From a candidate division NPL-UPA2 bacterium (GTDB lineage: Bacteria > Bacillota > UBA994), in the NCBI GenBank assembly GCA_018725205.1, contig QLUB01000042.1, positions 1 to 13,719 of the forward strand: 13,719 bases of DNA, given 5' to 3'. The position numbers and the translations under genes were made by a program. Under the pieces are notes generated by a model that was not told where the DNA came from, did no database searches, and worked only from the letters and a program-made list of their open reading frames with translations. Below, one piece after another: positions 1-6,095 of this stretch. Numbering within the stretch: the first letter of the stretch is position 1; the number at the start of each line of letters is the position of its first letter.

Positions 1-67
1 GCTCAATTGGTAGAGTAGCGGTCTCCAAAACCGTTGGTTGTGGGTTCGAGTCCCTCTGCCCCTGCCA
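1..67 (+). tRNA. tRNA-Trp (anticodon CCA), 5' end cut by window edge
   Basis: The sequence folds as a tRNA from the D-arm onward. The anticodon stem is 18-22 paired with 30-34, the seven-base loop is CTCCAAA, and the anticodon CCA lies at 25-27, which reads UGG (Trp). A T-arm with the TTCGAGT loop follows, then the acceptor 3' strand ending in an encoded CCA at 65-67. About nine bases of the 5' acceptor strand lie outside the window, which would give a normal 76-nt tRNA. The anticodon is CCA, not UCA, so this tRNA gives no reason to read UGA as Trp in the gene just downstream. Confidence 0.96.
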
Positions 68-89
68 AAACAACAAGCAGAGGTATTTT

Positions 90-96
90 GGGGAGG
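90..96 (+). promoter_or_regulatory. Ribosome binding site that fixes the selenoprotein start
   Basis: GGGGAGG lies seven bases before ATG 104. The same seven-base spacing is seen before the M42-2, surE, mgtE and binding-protein starts. It shows that translation is meant to begin upstream of the TGA, and so supports readthrough of TGA over initiation at GTG 155, which has no purine-rich site before it. Confidence 0.8.
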
Positions 97-103
97 CGTC
101 GCC

Positions 104-370
104 ATGAAAGACATAGTCCTGTTTGGCAGTCAGCACTGACCGGGCTGTGCCCCCGTGAAAGAGTTTCTTTCACATCACAATGTCCCGTCTACCTACATAG
201 ACATTACCTCCAGCATGGCCAACCTTAAGGCCTTTCTTAAGTACAGAGATAATAGAGTGGAGTTTGCCGAGGTGCGCGCCAACGGACGCGTAGGAATTCC
301 GTGTACGGTCATAAACGATGGGGAACTGATTGTTTTTGGGCAACCCGAACTCGCTTTGCTCCAAGGATAA
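104..370 (+). CDS. Glutaredoxin-related selenoprotein (in-frame UGA = Sec12)
   Basis: This is a small thioredoxin-fold redox protein of the glutaredoxin-related family, 88 residues if TGA at 137-139 is read through. It starts at ATG 104, seven bases after GGGGAGG (90-96), as MKDIVLFGSQH, then TGA, then PGC. TGA thus takes the place of the first cysteine of a CPGC active site, giving Sec12-Pro-Gly-Cys15. Downstream the family features continue without a break: a YIDIT strand, the FLKYRD helix, and VGIPC (cis-proline region) before the last strands. A hairpin with a GU-containing loop lies 22 bases after the TGA, as bacterial SECIS elements require. The expected role is a cytosolic thiol/selenol oxidoreductase. 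It is 36 bases from tRNA-Trp and ends before a strong terminator. The alternatives are a nonsense-mutated pseudogene or a shorter protein from GTG 155, but the latter would lack the active site. That Sec is inserted is inferred, since selA/B/C/D are not in the window. Confidence 0.85.
155..173 (+). promoter_or_regulatory. Candidate bacterial SECIS hairpin after the UGA
   Basis: GTGAAAG (155-161) pairs perfectly with CTTTCAC (167-173) around the five-base loop AGTTT. The loop begins 22 bases after the TGA (137-139) and carries GU near its 5' side. Bacterial SECIS elements are coding-region hairpins roughly 16-37 bases after UGA with a G in the first loop positions, which recruit SelB with Sec-tRNA. 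This hairpin satisfies both rules. A smaller GGGC/GCCC hairpin (142-151) lies between it and the UGA. SelB binding itself is inferred. Confidence 0.72.
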
Positions 371-386
371 TAACACAGGCACTTAT

Positions 387-418
387 GTAGAGGGGATTAA
401 TCCCCTCTACTTTTTTTT
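387..418 (+). terminator. Rho-independent terminator of the selenoprotein gene, overlapping the plsY 3' end
   Basis: A perfect 24-base palindrome (387-410) has 10-base arms GTAGAGGGGA and TCCCCTCTAC around TTAA. It is followed on the plus strand by eight T (411-418), a classic intrinsic terminator 16 bases after the TAA. On the minus strand the hairpin is not followed by a T-run, so it ends transcription mainly in the plus direction. The plsY stop codon lies in its loop region. Confidence 0.92.
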
Positions 419-1008
419 CTCCCAACCTTGTTTTCCGTGCCTTTTAATAATCTCTGAATATTCGAGCGATGCCTGTATGTTCCAATCACCAGTATGCAGA
501 GTGCAAACAAAATATACTCCAGGCGGTACCCCAATAACCCGAGGAGTATAGGCATGGAGGTCATCATCACGAGAGAGCCTAGGGAGACGTATTTGGTGAT
601 GGCTATGGTCAGTGCAAATACGGCAAACCCCGTAAGCAGCACTGCGGGGAACAGCACCGCACATGCGCCAATAGTGCAGGCGATGCCCTTCCCTCCCCTA
701 AACCCAATGTACACCGACCAGTTGTGTCCAATAACTGTAGACAGAGCGACTGTCATGACCTGCCACGTCTCAAGCGGCAGCAAATGCGCTGCTATATAGG
801 TAGGCAGTGCTGCCTTGAACACGTCGGCCACCATCACCAGGACGCCTGGCCCTAGCCCCATGACACGCATGGCGTTAGTGCCGCCAATATTGCCACTGCC
901 GTGTTTAGTGATATCGATGTTGCGGAGTTTGCCAACTACAAAGGCGGTAGGAAAAGCACCCAAGAGGTAGGCAACAACTACAGTAATCAAGAACCCATAG
1001 CTTGGCAT
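397..1008 (-). CDS. plsY: Acyl-phosphate:glycerol-3-phosphate acyltransferase PlsY
   Basis: PlsY is an integral membrane enzyme that transfers an acyl chain from acyl-phosphate to glycerol-3-phosphate, the first committed step of phospholipid synthesis in most bacteria. The 203-residue product has the family's usual length, several hydrophobic segments and the signature loops: GSGNIGGTNAMR (residues 37-48), D62-K65, GHNWSVYIGFRGGKG (94-108), and near the C-terminus HRSNIQRLLKGTENKVG. ATG 1008 is preferred over an upstream TTG at 1014, because AAAGGA lies nine bases before the ATG but only three before the TTG. The gene begins 24 bases after the ctpA stop, so the two are probably co-transcribed. 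Its last codons (K-K-S-R-G-D-stop) are encoded by an A8 run and the terminator palindrome of the convergent selenoprotein gene. Confidence 0.95.
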   Translation of the reverse strand: MPSYGFLITVVVAYLLGAFPTAFVVGKLRNIDITKHGSGNIGGTNAMRVMGLGPGVLVMVADVFKAALPTYIAAHLLPLETWQVMTVALSTVIGHNWSVYIGFRGGKGIACTIGACAVLFPAVLLTGFAVFALTIAITKYVSLGSLVMMTSMPILLGLLGYRLEYILFALCILVIGTYRHRSNIQRLLKGTENKVGRKKSRGD

Positions 1009-1032
1009 TAACAATCGTCCTTTCGCGCACCT

Positions 1033-2256
1033 CTACCGCAGGAGATATGTTCTGATGTGCTGAAGTGCGCGCTCTAATTGCACATCCTCTGGGGAAGCCG
1101 GGTCGGGCTGCTCGATGATTATGTCAGCGGTAATCCCTTTGGCGTCGATGATCGTGCCGGCAGGAGTCTTATAGCCTTGTACCGTTACCCAAACCCGTGA
1201 GCCGTCTCCCAAAGGATAGCCCTGCTGAATTGTACCCTTGCCAAAGCTGGTGACACCGAGTACCGTAGAGCCAAGGTGGTCGCGCAGTGCACCGGTTAGC
1301 AGTTCGGAAGCAGACGCACTGCCCTGGTTAATGAGCACGCTGATCCGGCCCGTGTAGATGCGTTGACCTCGGGTTATGGTTTGCCGTACGGCACCCTCAC
1401 GGTCAACCGTCTGATAGACTACGTGTTCCGGACCGAGAAAGAAGCTGGCGACATCTTCCGCTACATGCGTAAATCCACCGGGGTTAAACCGCATATCTAA
1501 CAACAAATGTTTGATCCCTTGCTGCTCGAGCGCGGTTAGCGTCTGCCGCATTTGCTCCGTGGCCGTAGTGGTAAATTGCGAGAGTATGACATGCGCGATT
1601 TGAGGCTCCACGATCTCGTAGGAAACCACCGGCACGACGATTCGCGCCCGTGTTATCGTAACGTTCATAGTTCTTCCGAGTGCCGGCCTAAAAACTGTTA
1701 GCGTCACGTTTGTGCCGGCCACCCCTTTGATGCGGTCTGTCACCTCGTGCAGGGTCAAGCCGCGCAAAGTCTGGTCGTCAACAGCGACAATCACATCCCG
1801 CGGGAGCAGTCCTGCCCCTTGCGCAGGCGCGCCCCGAAAGACAGATTCTATTTGCACCTGTTCTTCCACCATGCGCACGGTAACGCCTATGCCTGTGAAC
1901 TCACCCGCCGCACGTTCTGCCGTCCGTCTAGCTTCCTCGGGGTTTTCGTAGCGCGTAAGCCCGCCGTCCACCCGGCTGAGCAGCCCGCGAACCGCGTTTT
2001 CCATCATCTCGTTCGGGTCGAGTTTTGGGTTCAGATGAGTGTCCAGTACCAAGTTCTGCACAGCTAGCAGACGCGCTACATTCGGGTCAATTGGTAAGCC
2101 TAGGCGAGATAAAATCGTGGCCCCTACCGGGCCCATGGTAAACTGACTGGTCGCGCCTAAGAATAGGCCTACAACGAGAAACACCAAGCACAGCGCTACC
2201 ACTTTGGGGAGAGCAACGCGTGATACTGTCTTCTTTTCCTCTTCTCTTAATTCCAT
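1033..2256 (-). CDS. S41 family C-terminal processing peptidase (CtpA/CtpB type)
   Basis: This is a secreted or membrane-anchored serine protease that cuts C-terminal regions of extracytoplasmic proteins. The 407-residue product has an N-terminal membrane anchor (about residues 17-38), a helical linker ending in DGGLTRYENPEE, a PDZ domain (about 115-200), and the S41 catalytic domain. The catalytic Ser/Lys/Gln are visible as NQGSASASE (Ser315) and SFGKGTIQ (Lys340, Gln344); the 25-residue Ser-Lys spacing matches the CtpB family. ATG 2256 follows AGGGG by six bases. It lies 24 bases upstream of plsY and about 90 bases after the terminator of the preceding gene, so it probably has its own promoter, though no convincing -35/-10 pair was found. 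Its substrate is unknown; in spore formers CtpB acts in a sporulation checkpoint, but nothing here shows that. Confidence 0.95.
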   Translation of the reverse strand: MELREEEKKTVSRVALPKVVALCLVFLVVGLFLGATSQFTMGPVGATILSRLGLPIDPNVARLLAVQNLVLDTHLNPKLDPNEMMENAVRGLLSRVDGGLTRYENPEEARRTAERAAGEFTGIGVTVRMVEEQVQIESVFRGAPAQGAGLLPRDVIVAVDDQTLRGLTLHEVTDRIKGVAGTNVTLTVFRPALGRTMNVTITRARIVVPVVSYEIVEPQIAHVILSQFTTTATEQMRQTLTALEQQGIKHLLLDMRFNPGGFTHVAEDVASFFLGPEHVVYQTVDREGAVRQTITRGQRIYTGRISVLINQGSASASELLTGALRDHLGSTVLGVTSFGKGTIQQGYPLGDGSRVWVTVQGYKTPAGTIIDAKGITADIIIEQPDPASPEDVQLERALQHIRTYLLR

Positions 2257-2344
2257 AATGCACCCCTCTCACCGACGTCTACAGCTTAGTACATGCCACA
2301 CAGAGTTATTCTTTACTCATGCTCAATCTTCCTCTTGTGGCGCG

Positions 2345-2380
2345 AAAAATGCCTCCCCATGAACTTCAGGATGAGGCATT
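2345..2380 (-). terminator. Rho-independent terminator after the J-domain gene
   Basis: Read on the minus strand, AATGCCTC (2380-2373) pairs with GAGGCATT (2355-2348), and the stem runs into five T (2349-2345). It begins four bases after the J-domain stop codon and separates that transcript from ctpA. Confidence 0.82.
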
Positions 2381-2383
2381 GTG

Positions 2384-2819
2384 TTAGAAGCCACTTAGTC
2401 TAATCTGCCCCAACACTACAAAGCCCGCCCCGCATAACACCGTCGCCGTGGGACTAATACTCCAGCCAACAGCGGGGAGCACCACTGCAACCACCCAGGG
2501 GATGGCTACCCGTACTCTCCCGCGCGTCCACACGATTCGAGGCCGCAACAGCTTGCGCCACACCAAGTATCCCGAGGCGTACGAACGGGTGCCATATACA
2601 ACGCGTAAGCGAGAGCCCTCTTCTCCCGCTAGAGGTAGCGAGTCGGCTGCGGAGATGAGCCTAATGTAGGCGGAATGAATTTGCTTGAAGTGCTCCGCGT
2701 TACCGCCAACATCTGGATGATGTTGCATGACCAAGCGCTTATACGCTCGTCTAACGTCACTAGGTAAAGCAGCGGGTCCCACACCTAAGACGCGCCGCGG
2801 ATCATCCCAACATGGTCAT
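2384..2819 (-). CDS. Small membrane J-domain (DnaJ-like) protein with apparent frameshift near the start
   Basis: A continuous frame from GTG 2782 encodes 132 residues with the J-domain hallmark HPD (residues 22-24 within VMQHHPDVGG) after the helix RRAYKRL, and a C-terminal half with two hydrophobic segments (about residues 91-108 and 113-127), a likely membrane hairpin. J proteins stimulate the ATPase of Hsp70. Homology continues upstream of GTG 2782 in the same frame as DDPRRVLGV, the normal J-domain opening, but that stretch has no start codon and meets TGA. A good start, ATG ACC ATG TTG after GGAGAGGG, lies in another frame. Removing one G from the three-G run at 2806-2808 joins them as MTMLDDPRRVLGV. 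So the true start is probably ATG 2819, with a one-base insertion in this sequence (mutation or assembly error). It follows the M42 genes by 44 bases. Confidence 0.68.
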
Positions 2820-2823
2820 CACC

Positions 2824-2853
2824 CTCTCCATGCATCCATAGTATGCAGGAGAG
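2824..2853 (-). promoter_or_regulatory. Hairpin that buries the J-domain gene's ribosome binding site
   Basis: CTCTCC/GGAGAG (2848-2853 and 2824-2829) and TGCAT/ATGCA (2843-2847 and 2831-2835) form an 11-pair stem with one bulged base and a seven-base loop. The 3' arm of the minus-strand RNA contains GGAGAG, the ribosome binding site for ATG 2819. No T-run follows, so it is not a terminator. It could lower translation of the J protein relative to the M42 genes upstream. Confidence 0.5.
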
Positions 2854-2863
2854 CGTACAAGTG

Positions 2864-3853
2864 CTACCCCGTGTACTTCGTTTCCATAATGGCCTTTACT
2901 AGCTTTACGCCGTTTTCAACATCTGCGTAATCCACCATTTCGCTGGCAGTGTGCACATAACGACACGGGATGGACATCACCCCAGCCGGAATGCCGCCTT
3001 GCGTGAGTTGGATGGCACCGGCATCTGTCCCGCCCGCCTCTAGTACCTCCAGCTGATAGGGTATGCCGTTCTCCCTGGCAACTTGCTCCATGTACCGCCG
3101 CACTGCAGGTGTACACAGCACACTGGAATCGCGAATCTTCACGGCTGGGCCTTTGCCTAGCGACACATCCATGGTAATGGACGAAGGGGTATCACCTGTG
3201 CGCGTTACATCCAAGGCAATGCCCAGATCCGGGGAAACGCTGTAGGCGGCCACCCTAGCCCCTCTAAGGCCTAGTTCCTCCTGCGTAGTAAAGACAGCGT
3301 AGATATCGTGTGCGGGAGTAGCGACCGTTTTCAGCGCCTCGATTAGAACTGCACAGGCTACGCGCGCATCCATAGCTTTAGACACTAGGCGTTGTCCTAG
3401 GTCGACAAACTCACGCGCCACTGCGCCCAAGTCACCTATGCGCACTTTGGCTTCCGCTTCCTCCTTTGTACTTGCGCCAATGTCTATGAACATCTTGTTT
3501 AGCGTCAAGTCCTTTTGCGCTTCCAGTTTCTCGCTGCCGATTATGCCTGTGGTGCCATTTTCGAACACTACCCGGTTGCCAAGCATGGTCAGCGGAGAAA
3601 CGCCGCCCACAGGGTAGAAGCGCAGGAAGCCATGCTTATCCACATGGGTTACCATGACCCCGATTTCATCCATATGCGCGGCAAACATGAGTTTCTTGTC
3701 CCCGCCCCTTTTTAGGGCAATGAGGTTTCCTAGGTTGTCGACGCGCATTTCATCGACAAAAGGGGCAATTATACCTGTAATAAGCTCTCTTATCGCACTT
3801 TCGTTCCCCGCCGGTCCGTAGCACTCTACAACCTGCTTGATGAGTTCCTTCAA
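2864..3853 (-). CDS. M42 family metallo-aminopeptidase, third gene of the triplet
   Basis: This is a dinuclear metal aminopeptidase of the M42 family (glutamyl/deblocking aminopeptidase, TET type), a cytosolic enzyme trimming peptides to amino acids. The 329-residue product carries all expected ligands and catalytic residues: AAHMDE (His60, Asp62), MDARVACAV (Asp162), TTQEELGLRGA (Glu192/Glu193), ALDVTRTGDTP (Asp215), GGTDAGA and CRYVHTASEM (His301). It starts at TTG 3853, which overlaps the TGA stop of the upstream gene (TTGA). GGAGG nine bases before the TTG is inside the last codons of that gene, so translation is probably coupled. The TTG start matches the N-terminal length of the two paralogues. 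The peptide preference cannot be read from the sequence. Confidence 0.94.
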   Translation of the reverse strand: MKELIKQVVECYGPAGNESAIRELITGIIAPFVDEMRVDNLGNLIALKRGGDKKLMFAAHMDEIGVMVTHVDKHGFLRFYPVGGVSPLTMLGNRVVFENGTTGIIGSEKLEAQKDLTLNKMFIDIGASTKEEAEAKVRIGDLGAVAREFVDLGQRLVSKAMDARVACAVLIEALKTVATPAHDIYAVFTTQEELGLRGARVAAYSVSPDLGIALDVTRTGDTPSSITMDVSLGKGPAVKIRDSSVLCTPAVRRYMEQVARENGIPYQLEVLEAGGTDAGAIQLTQGGIPAGVMSIPCRYVHTASEMVDYADVENGVKLVKAIMETKYTG

Positions 3854-4869
3854 AGCACAAATCCTCCTTCAATGCTTCTCATAAATAGCTTGACTAGCTT
3901 GACGGTATGCTCGAAGTCCTTAAGACTTAGCATGGACACAGGCGAGTGGATATACCTGCAGGGCACAGAGATGACGACTACAGGAATGCCCCCTTTGGTC
4001 TGGTTAATGCGCCCCGCGTCGCTGCCGCCCGTAATGGAGCGTTTGAACTGCACGGGGATGTCGTTTTCGCGCGCTAGGCGTTCTAGTTCCCCGATCATCC
4101 GCCTGTCCGAAACGACTGACGCATCCATTACAGTTATGGCGGGTCCACCACCTAGGCTCGTGCAGTAACCATGTTCTTCGCTGCCGGGTAGGTCGTTACA
4201 AGTTGTCCCTTCGAGCACCACAGCAAAATCCGGTTCCAGTGCATAAGCAGCTACCCCCGCGCCGCGCAGGCCTATTTCCTCCTGCACGGTAAAGGCACCG
4301 TAGAGCGTGAATGCGTAGTTCTCCCGCAGGATTTCCGCCAACACGGCGCAGCCTGCACGATCGTCAAAGGACTTGCCCTTAACCACCGTGTCGCTAAGGT
4401 GACCAAACTCCGTGGCAAACACGGCGTAATCGCCAAGTTTGACGATTTTCTCTGCCTCTTCCTTGCTCTTGGCTCCAATGTCAATATAGAGGCCGCTAAG
4501 CGGGATAACTTGGTTACGCTCTTCGGGCTTCTGCAGATGAATGGCCTTCGCGCCAATCACCCCGGCCACGCGCTTGCTGCCAACAATGACGTGCTTAGAA
4601 ACTAAAACGCGGTCGTCTAGCCCCCCTACCTTGCGAAAACGCAGTAAGCCGGACTTATCTATGGACGAAACCATCAGCCCGCACTCATCCATATGCGCGG
4701 CCAACATCACTCTCGGCCCTTGCGTCCCCAGTTTAACGGCAATCAGGTTGCCAAGCGCATCGCGCTGCCAGCTGGGCACATAGGATTCAAGCTCTTTGGT
4801 CAATACGTCACGCACTTCTCCCTCGCACCCTGAGGGGCCAAAAGCTTCAGAAAGCCTCTTTAATAACAT
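3850..4869 (-). CDS. M42 family metallo-aminopeptidase, second gene, Glu at one metal-ligand position
   Basis: This is an M42 aminopeptidase paralogue of 339 residues. Key sites are AAHMDECG (His59, Asp61), FDDRAGCAV (Asp170), TVQEEIGLRGA (Glu197/Glu198), GGSDAGR and CRYIHSPVSM (His308). Where the flanking paralogues have Asp (IALDV, IAIDV) as a metal ligand, this protein has Glu220 in VVLEGTTCND. Glu can still bind a metal, so the enzyme may be active but with a different site geometry. ATG 4869 overlaps the end of the upstream gene by ten bases, with GGAGG seven bases before the ATG inside that gene. Its own TGA stop overlaps the next TTG start. It is the only gene here that ends in TGA. 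Confidence 0.94.
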   Translation of the reverse strand: MLLKRLSEAFGPSGCEGEVRDVLTKELESYVPSWQRDALGNLIAVKLGTQGPRVMLAAHMDECGLMVSSIDKSGLLRFRKVGGLDDRVLVSKHVIVGSKRVAGVIGAKAIHLQKPEERNQVIPLSGLYIDIGAKSKEEAEKIVKLGDYAVFATEFGHLSDTVVKGKSFDDRAGCAVLAEILRENYAFTLYGAFTVQEEIGLRGAGVAAYALEPDFAVVLEGTTCNDLPGSEEHGYCTSLGGGPAITVMDASVVSDRRMIGELERLARENDIPVQFKRSITGGSDAGRINQTKGGIPVVVISVPCRYIHSPVSMLSLKDFEHTVKLVKLFMRSIEGGFVL

Positions 4870-5912
4870 AGCAGCCCCTCCACAAACTCCCGATCGACAC
4901 TAGCCACAAACAGCGCCAAGAGACGGCCAGCGAGTTTAACATCGCTGATGGACAGTGTTTCGACGGACGTATGCATGTATCTAAGCGGCAGAGACACCAG
5001 CGCGGTGGGGATACCGGCGCGGGTAACCTGCATTACCCATGCGTCTGTTCCCGTGGGACCCGGGACAGGGTCAAGCGTAAAGGGAACGCTGTGTTCCTTT
5101 GCCAGCTCGGTTAATCTCTCAAAGACTTTGGGGTGAATGTTAGCACCTAAAGCCAAGTTGGGCCCCTTCCCCAGCGGGGCAGTATCTTGTTCGGGCACGC
5201 CCGGCATCTCGCCGTGGCATACGTCAATGGCAATACCGATATCTGGCTTAATGTGATAAGCACTTACTAAAGCTCCGCGCGCACCAACCTCTTCTTGAAC
5301 GGTGGCGACGGCATAGACATCGGCAGTGTGGCGCAAGCGCTTAAGTTCAATCAGGCACTGGTGCATGGCCGCTACCGCCGCGCGGTCATCCATAGCCTTA
5401 GCGGCTGCGAAATCGCCGCCGAGAGGAATGAAATTACGGTTAATAGTAACTAAATCCCCTACCGCCACCACTGCCTTGACTTCTGCCTCAGTCAGCCCGA
5501 GGTCAATAACCATATCCTGCATTTTAATGGCTACAACAGCTTCCTCGGGGGTTAGTAGATGAGGCGGCTTCATGCCAATGATCCCGATTAGGTCGCGCTG
5601 CCCATGCACCCTAACTTCCTGCGCTACTAAAGTGCGCTGATCCACGCCGCCAATGGACGTAAAGCGCAGAAATCCCTTCTCCTCGATCTTCGTGACCATT
5701 AGGCCAATTTCATCCATGTGAGAAGCCAGCATGACCTTTGGCCGGCTCTGCCCCTCTCCCCTCTTCAGGGCTATGACGTTACCCAGCGTGTCAACTGTGA
5801 CCTCATCCGCATGTGCGGCCATGACTTCGCGGATGATTTTGCCCACCGAATCTTCATAACCTGAAACTCCTGTTGCTTCAACCATCCGTTTGAGAAATTC
5901 CTTGGTATCCAG
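4860..5912 (-). CDS. M42 family metallo-aminopeptidase, first gene, probable CTG start
   Basis: This is an M42 aminopeptidase of 350 residues when started at CTG 5912. Sites, numbered from that start, are ASHMDEIG (His65, Asp67), MDDRAAVAA (Asp176), TVQEEVGARGA (Glu207/Glu208), AIDVCHGEMPG (Asp230), GPTGTDA and RYMHTSVET (His314). The open frame runs 58 codons further up to GTG 6086, but that extension is unlike any M42 N-terminus and crosses the surE terminator hairpin. AAGGAGG (5926-5920) stands seven bases before CTG 5912, the spacing seen for several other starts here, and the sequence after it (DTKEFLKRMVEATG) aligns with the starts of the two paralogues. It heads a three-gene overlapping operon. 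No clear promoter was recognised in 5927-6045. Confidence 0.92.
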   Translation of the reverse strand: MDTKEFLKRMVEATGVSGYEDSVGKIIREVMAAHADEVTVDTLGNVIALKRGEGQSRPKVMLASHMDEIGLMVTKIEEKGFLRFTSIGGVDQRTLVAQEVRVHGQRDLIGIIGMKPPHLLTPEEAVVAIKMQDMVIDLGLTEAEVKAVVAVGDLVTINRNFIPLGGDFAAAKAMDDRAAVAAMHQCLIELKRLRHTADVYAVATVQEEVGARGALVSAYHIKPDIGIAIDVCHGEMPGVPEQDTAPLGKGPNLALGANIHPKVFERLTELAKEHSVPFTLDPVPGPTGTDAWVMQVTRAGIPTALVSLPLRYMHTSVETLSISDVKLAGRLLALFVASVDREFVEGLLCY

Positions 5913-5916
5913 AGTG

Positions 5917-5926
5917 CCCCCTCCTT
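5917..5926 (-). promoter_or_regulatory. Ribosome binding site that points to the CTG start
   Basis: AAGGAGGGGG on the minus strand places CTG 5912 at a seven-base spacing from GGAGG. No ATG, GTG or TTG in the same frame is at a usable distance, so this site is the main evidence for non-standard initiation. Confidence 0.7.
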
Positions 5927-5995
5927 CTTGCCTATCACTGCGACTCTCTTCGTATTCGACACCTCGGTCAAACTTCCTGCTCTCGAAAGTATTTT

Positions 5996-6019
5996 CTAGT
6001 GCGTGAACACACACACTAG
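5996..6019 (-). promoter_or_regulatory. Inverted repeat in the leader of the M42 operon
   Basis: CTAGTGCGTG (5996-6005) and CACACACTAG (6010-6019) form ten-base arms, with one G-T pair when folded, around a four-base loop. It lies between the surE terminator and the M42 coding start, about 85 bases before CTG 5912. No T-run follows on either strand, so it is not a terminator. It could be an operator or an mRNA leader hairpin. The function is not known. Confidence 0.4.
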
Positions 6020-6045
6020 CACGAGGTGAGCTGAATGAAGCGCCG

Positions 6046-6083
6046 CGAAAAATAAGCAGCCCGTGGTGAGTCCCATGGGCTGC
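6046..6083 (-). terminator. Rho-independent terminator of surE
   Basis: Arms 6083-6073 and 6066-6056 pair over 11 bases (one G-T pair) around a six-base loop. The stem is followed on the minus strand by TTATTTTT. It starts 13 bases after the surE stop and separates surE from the M42 operon. It also argues against the upstream extension of the M42 frame. Confidence 0.87.
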
Positions 6084-6095
6084 CACGTTTCTGCG

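Noticed and set aside
137..139. TGA as a simple nonsense mutation or as Trp
   Set aside because: The position replaces precisely the redox Cys, a suitably spaced hairpin follows, the frame after it is intact, and the nearby tRNA-Trp has a CCA anticodon. A pseudogene is still possible but less likely.
155..370. 71-residue protein starting at GTG 155
   Set aside because: It has no ribosome site, its GTG lies within the SECIS-like stem, and it lacks the glutaredoxin active site. It is the downstream part of the selenoprotein frame starting at 104.
2257..2344. Promoter for ctpA
   Set aside because: TTGAGC and several A/T-rich stretches are present, but no pair had acceptable hexamers at 16-18 base spacing, so no promoter was called.
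5913..6086. 58-residue N-terminal extension of the first M42 protein from GTG 6086
   Set aside because: The extension has no M42-like sequence and crosses the surE terminator hairpin, whereas a good ribosome site stands just before CTG 5912.
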